A stretch of DNA of 64,000 bases from an uncultured Bacteroidota bacterium (GTDB lineage Bacteria > Bacteroidota > Bacteroidia > B-17B0 > Aurantibacillaceae), in assembly GCA_937873155.1 (NCBI GenBank), contig CALMVZ010000024.1, positions 124,001 to 188,000 on the forward strand. Direction: 5' to 3'. The notes beneath the pieces were generated by a model. That model made no database searches. It was not told the DNA's origin and was given only the letters and a program-made list of their open reading frames with translations. Position numbers and translations under genes: made by a program. Of the stretch, positions 62,027-64,000 are shown one piece after another (the stretch's first letter is position 1; each line of letters opens with the position of its first letter).

Positions 62027-62163
62027 GACCTCTCCGTTGCTTGCCTGCAAGCAACTTGCTCTCCTCAAGGAGAGAAGAATTCCGTCTCCGAATTTACTTC
62101 GTAGTACGAATATTACTCTCCTAGAGGAGAGGCGGTTCGCCTGAGGGCGAACCAGAGAGGTCA
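62027..62163. repeat. CTCTCC-type compound repeat, DUF559 5' side
   Basis: GACCTCTCC with hairpin (GTTGCTTGCCTGCAAGCAAC), the palindromes CTCTCCTCAAGGAGAG and CTCTCCTAGAGGAGAG, the hairpin GGTTCGCCTGAGGGCGAACC, and the end AGAGAGGTCA. It ends seven bases before the ruvB stop codon. Confidence 0.85.
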
Positions 62164-62170
62164 TTAAAGA

Positions 62171-63196
62171 TCAATCAAACAAACTCCCGCCTTTTTTCCA
62201 GATAGACTTACCCAAATGCTTATAAGCTAACTCAGTCACTTCCCTCCCACGTGGGGTGCGTGTGATATAACCCTCCTGAACTAAAAAAGGTTCGTAAACT
62301 TCTTCAATAGTTCCGGCTTCTTCACCAACAGCGGTACTAATGGTAGTAATTCCAACCGGACCACCTTTGAATTTTTCGATGATTGCAGTTAAGATCCGGT
62401 GATCCATTTCATCCAATCCGTTCTTGTCAACATTCAATGCTTTTAAGGAGTAGGTGGCAATCTCCATATCGATCTTGCCTGAACCTTTAATTTGTGCGAA
62501 GTCGCGAACCCTTCTGAGCAATGCATTTGCTATACGAGGTGTTCCGCGACTCCGTCTTGCGATCTCATAAGCCGCATCCGCGCTTATTTCAACACTTAGA
62601 ATATCACAACTGCGCTCAATAATTCCGGTCAGTACTTTACTATCATAATAATTGAGGCGGGAGTTAATGCCAAACCTGGCACGTAAAGGAGAGGTTAATA
62701 ATCCGCTGCGGGTAGTGGCACCAACTAAAGTAAATGGGTTCAATTTGATCTGAACCGAACGGGCATTCGGCCCGCTGTCTATCATAATATCAATTTTAAA
62801 ATCCTCCATGGCGGAGTACAAATACTCTTCTACTATCGGACTCAACCTATGGATCTCATCAATAAATAAAACATCGTTCGGACCAAGGTTGGTTAATAAT
62901 CCGGCCAGATCTCCGGGTTTATCAAGTACAGGTCCTGAAGTAACTTTAAGGTTAACCCCAAGGTCATTAGCAATAATATGGGCAAGGGTAGTTTTACCTA
63001 AGCCGGGAGGCCCATGAAGCAGAACATGATCAAGCGCCTCTTCCCTTTGCTTGGCCGCCTGAACAAAAACTTTAAGGTTATCTACTACACTTTCCTGTCC
63101 GCTAAAGTCGTTGAACTCAATTGGACGTAAAGCCTTTTCTAACTCTTTGTCAGAGGAGGAAAGGTTGTCTTCGTGTGGATCTAGGCTCTCGTTCAT
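62171..63196 (-). CDS. ruvB: Holliday junction helicase RuvB
   Basis: AAA+ motor that drives branch migration with RuvA (341 aa). Landmarks are [22 protein letters not shown], Walker [36 protein letters not shown], Walker B FIDEIHRL, the [18 protein letters not shown] block, and a C-terminal winged helix ending [11 protein letters not shown]. Neither ruvA nor ruvC is adjacent. The repeat block at 62027-62163 lies directly after the stop. Confidence 0.97.
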   Translation of the reverse strand: MNESLDPHEDNLSSSDKELEKALRPIEFNDFSGQESVVDNLKVFVQAAKQREEALDHVLLHGPPGLGKTTLAHIIANDLGVNLKVTSGPVLDKPGDLAGLLTNLGPNDVLFIDEIHRLSPIVEEYLYSAMEDFKIDIMIDSGPNARSVQIKLNPFTLVGATTRSGLLTSPLRARFGINSRLNYYDSKVLTGIIERSCDILSVEISADAAYEIARRSRGTPRIANALLRRVRDFAQIKGSGKIDMEIATYSLKALNVDKNGLDEMDHRILTAIIEKFKGGPVGITTISTAVGEEAGTIEEVYEPFLVQEGYITRTPRGREVTELAYKHLGKSIWKKGGSLFD

Positions 63197-63275
63197 GAGG
63201 TAAAGATATAGCGTTTTATAGCAAGATGTTGCTACGATTTATAGCATTTTGAAAAATTTGGGTTCAGGGACAAGC

Positions 63276-63434
63276 GTTTCGGGTATTGCGTTCGGTGTTT
63301 AGGGTTGTTTTTATGGAATTGCAGAATAGATGGCATCAATAATAACAAATAAGTAATGAAGGATCTTAAAATCAGAAACCAAAATCTACAAATTATAGGC
63401 TCATAACCCGAAACCCTAAACCCGCAACCCGAAA
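63276..63434. repeat. Imperfect inverted repeat with TTTAGGGTT words
   Basis: The left arm at 63276-63305 (TTTCGGGTATTGCG then TTCGGTGTTTAGGGTT) and the right arm at 63405-63434 (AACCCGAAACCC then TAAACCCGCAACCCGAAA) are complementary over about 30 bases with gaps. The rest of the 334-base gap between ruvB and the next gene holds no gene I can support. Confidence 0.6.
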
Positions 63435-63530
63435 TTAATAAGCGTTAACAATTTCTAACAAGTCCAATACAACAAAAAATGAGCGCAATAGTAAAAGGAG
63501 TAATTTTAATCTCAAATTCCAAACCACTTT

Positions 63531-64000
63531 ATGTTATTAAACAAAATCAAATGGATGGCAGTAGGCGTAGCTCTTACTGCATCTACAGTATTATTGTATA
63601 ACAACCGCGATTTTTTTAAATCGTTAGCCGGAAGTAATTATAACCCCGGGCCGGCCAATAAGATCAATCCTGAGTTTGCAAGTTACATCAGCGCATTCAC
63701 TACAGGGTATATTTCCACAGGATCAACGATCAAAATTAAATTCGCGAGTGAATTTGCGAATGCGACGCAGTTGAATACACCTGTGAAGGAAGAATATTTC
63801 TCTTTCTCTCCTTCTATTGAGGGCGAAACGGTTTGGAAGGATGCACAAACGTTGGAATTTAAACCGAAGAGCCGTCTGGATGCCGGGAAAATGTACAAAG
63901 CTACTTTCCATTTGGACAAATTAATGGAAGTGAAAGATGAATTAAAGGAATTTGAATTTGTTTTTCAATCCATCAAACAATCTGTTCAATTACAGGTTAA
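63531..64000 (+). CDS. Alpha-2-macroglobulin-like protein, N-terminal part (cut by window end)
   Basis: An open frame of 156 codons runs off the right edge. It begins MLLNKIKWMAVGVALTASTV (signal or anchor helix). A beta-sandwich follows, with STGSTIKIKFASEF, FSFSPSIEGETVWKDAQTLEFKPKSRLDAGKMYKATF, a pattern like the first domain of large bacterial alpha-2-macroglobulins. Those proteins are periplasmic protease traps. The thioester region lies outside the window, so the call rests on one domain. Confidence 0.6.
   Translation, partial: MLLNKIKWMAVGVALTASTVLLYNNRDFFKSLAGSNYNPGPANKINPEFASYISAFTTGYISTGSTIKIKFASEFANATQLNTPVKEEYFSFSPSIEGETVWKDAQTLEFKPKSRLDAGKMYKATFHLDKLMEVKDELKEFEFVFQSIKQSVQLQV

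Noticed and set aside
61982-62164. N-terminal extension of the DUF559 gene
   Set aside because: The 61 extra codons lie mostly in the compound repeat, and the family's usual N-terminus begins at 61981.
63276-63434. Telomere-like TTTAGGG repeats
   Set aside because: The words are few, irregular and arranged as an inverted repeat between ordinary chromosomal genes.
63480-63602. 40-codon frame upstream of and overlapping the alpha-2-macroglobulin-like gene
   Set aside because: It is in another frame, has no motif, and runs into the coding part of a better supported gene.

Overview
The window is chromosomal DNA from a member of the Bacteroidota. The evidence is a porP-gldKLMN type IX secretion (T9SS) locus, a second PorP/SprF protein paired with a PorE-like OmpA protein, a secreted protein with a T9SS C-terminal sorting domain, and -7 boxes of the TAnnTTTG type ahead of several genes. 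Shine-Dalgarno sequences are not conspicuous. The order within the phylum cannot be fixed by eye. No rRNA, tRNA, CRISPR array or transposase gene was seen.

Layout. 0-8.2 kb: lipA (cut by the window start), an OsmC protein, ung, a T9SS cargo protein, a DinB-like protein, an M28 peptidase, and a DUF721/recF pair facing a TPR membrane protein. 8.2-20 kb: ribH, purA, a large hybrid histidine kinase, a family 39-type glycosyltransferase, mgtE, an unknown exported protein and topA. 20-27.3 kb: miaB, a small four-helix-bundle gene set between inverted repeats, a sigma-54 activator without a receiver domain, a TPR/SpoIIE phosphatase, lptE, a TPR protein and secG. 27.4-34.9 kb: aspartate kinase, then porP and gldKLMN. 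35-45.7 kb: a YyaL-like thioredoxin-fold protein, queG, a DUF5916 barrel protein, the porP/porE-like pair, a small lipoprotein missed by length cut-offs, and a tandem DUF6794 pair.

45.8-50.2 kb is the accessory part. Five unrelated genes lie on the minus strand (HhH/zinc-ribbon, truncated PAS-kinase, OmpA, DUF4238, DoxX-like). They are separated by imperfect palindromes of about 95-190 bp that share the boundary sequence CTAACGTTTTG or CTATAACGTTTTC, a GTTAGTAGT- or GTTATAG-type counterpart, and a GCGCC-rich flank. Most of the genes start or stop within a few bases to about 30 bases of these elements. The geometry is that of an integron gene-cassette array without an integrase in view, but the elements differ in detail from classical attC sites.

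50.2-64 kb: sppA, folK, a deoxynucleoside kinase, an OmpA protein, clpB, two stress-type four-helix proteins, a small exported protein, an LpxR-like lipid A deacylase, a DUF559 endonuclease-like gene, ruvB and the start of an alpha-2-macroglobulin-like gene. Here and at 4.2-5.8 kb and 43.8 kb there is a MITE-like repeat family. Its ends are GACCTCAC and GAGGTCA, its core palindromes are of the CTCTCCTTGAGGAGAG type, and it carries a second hairpin whose sequence changes from copy to copy. Two compound copies of it bracket the DUF559 gene.

Working together: the T9SS genes (two PorP proteins, GldKLMN, PorE-like) would export proteins such as the sorting-domain protein at 2.6-3.5 kb. LptE, LpxR, SecG, SppA and the barrel and OmpA proteins form a general envelope theme. 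Most other genes are housekeeping.
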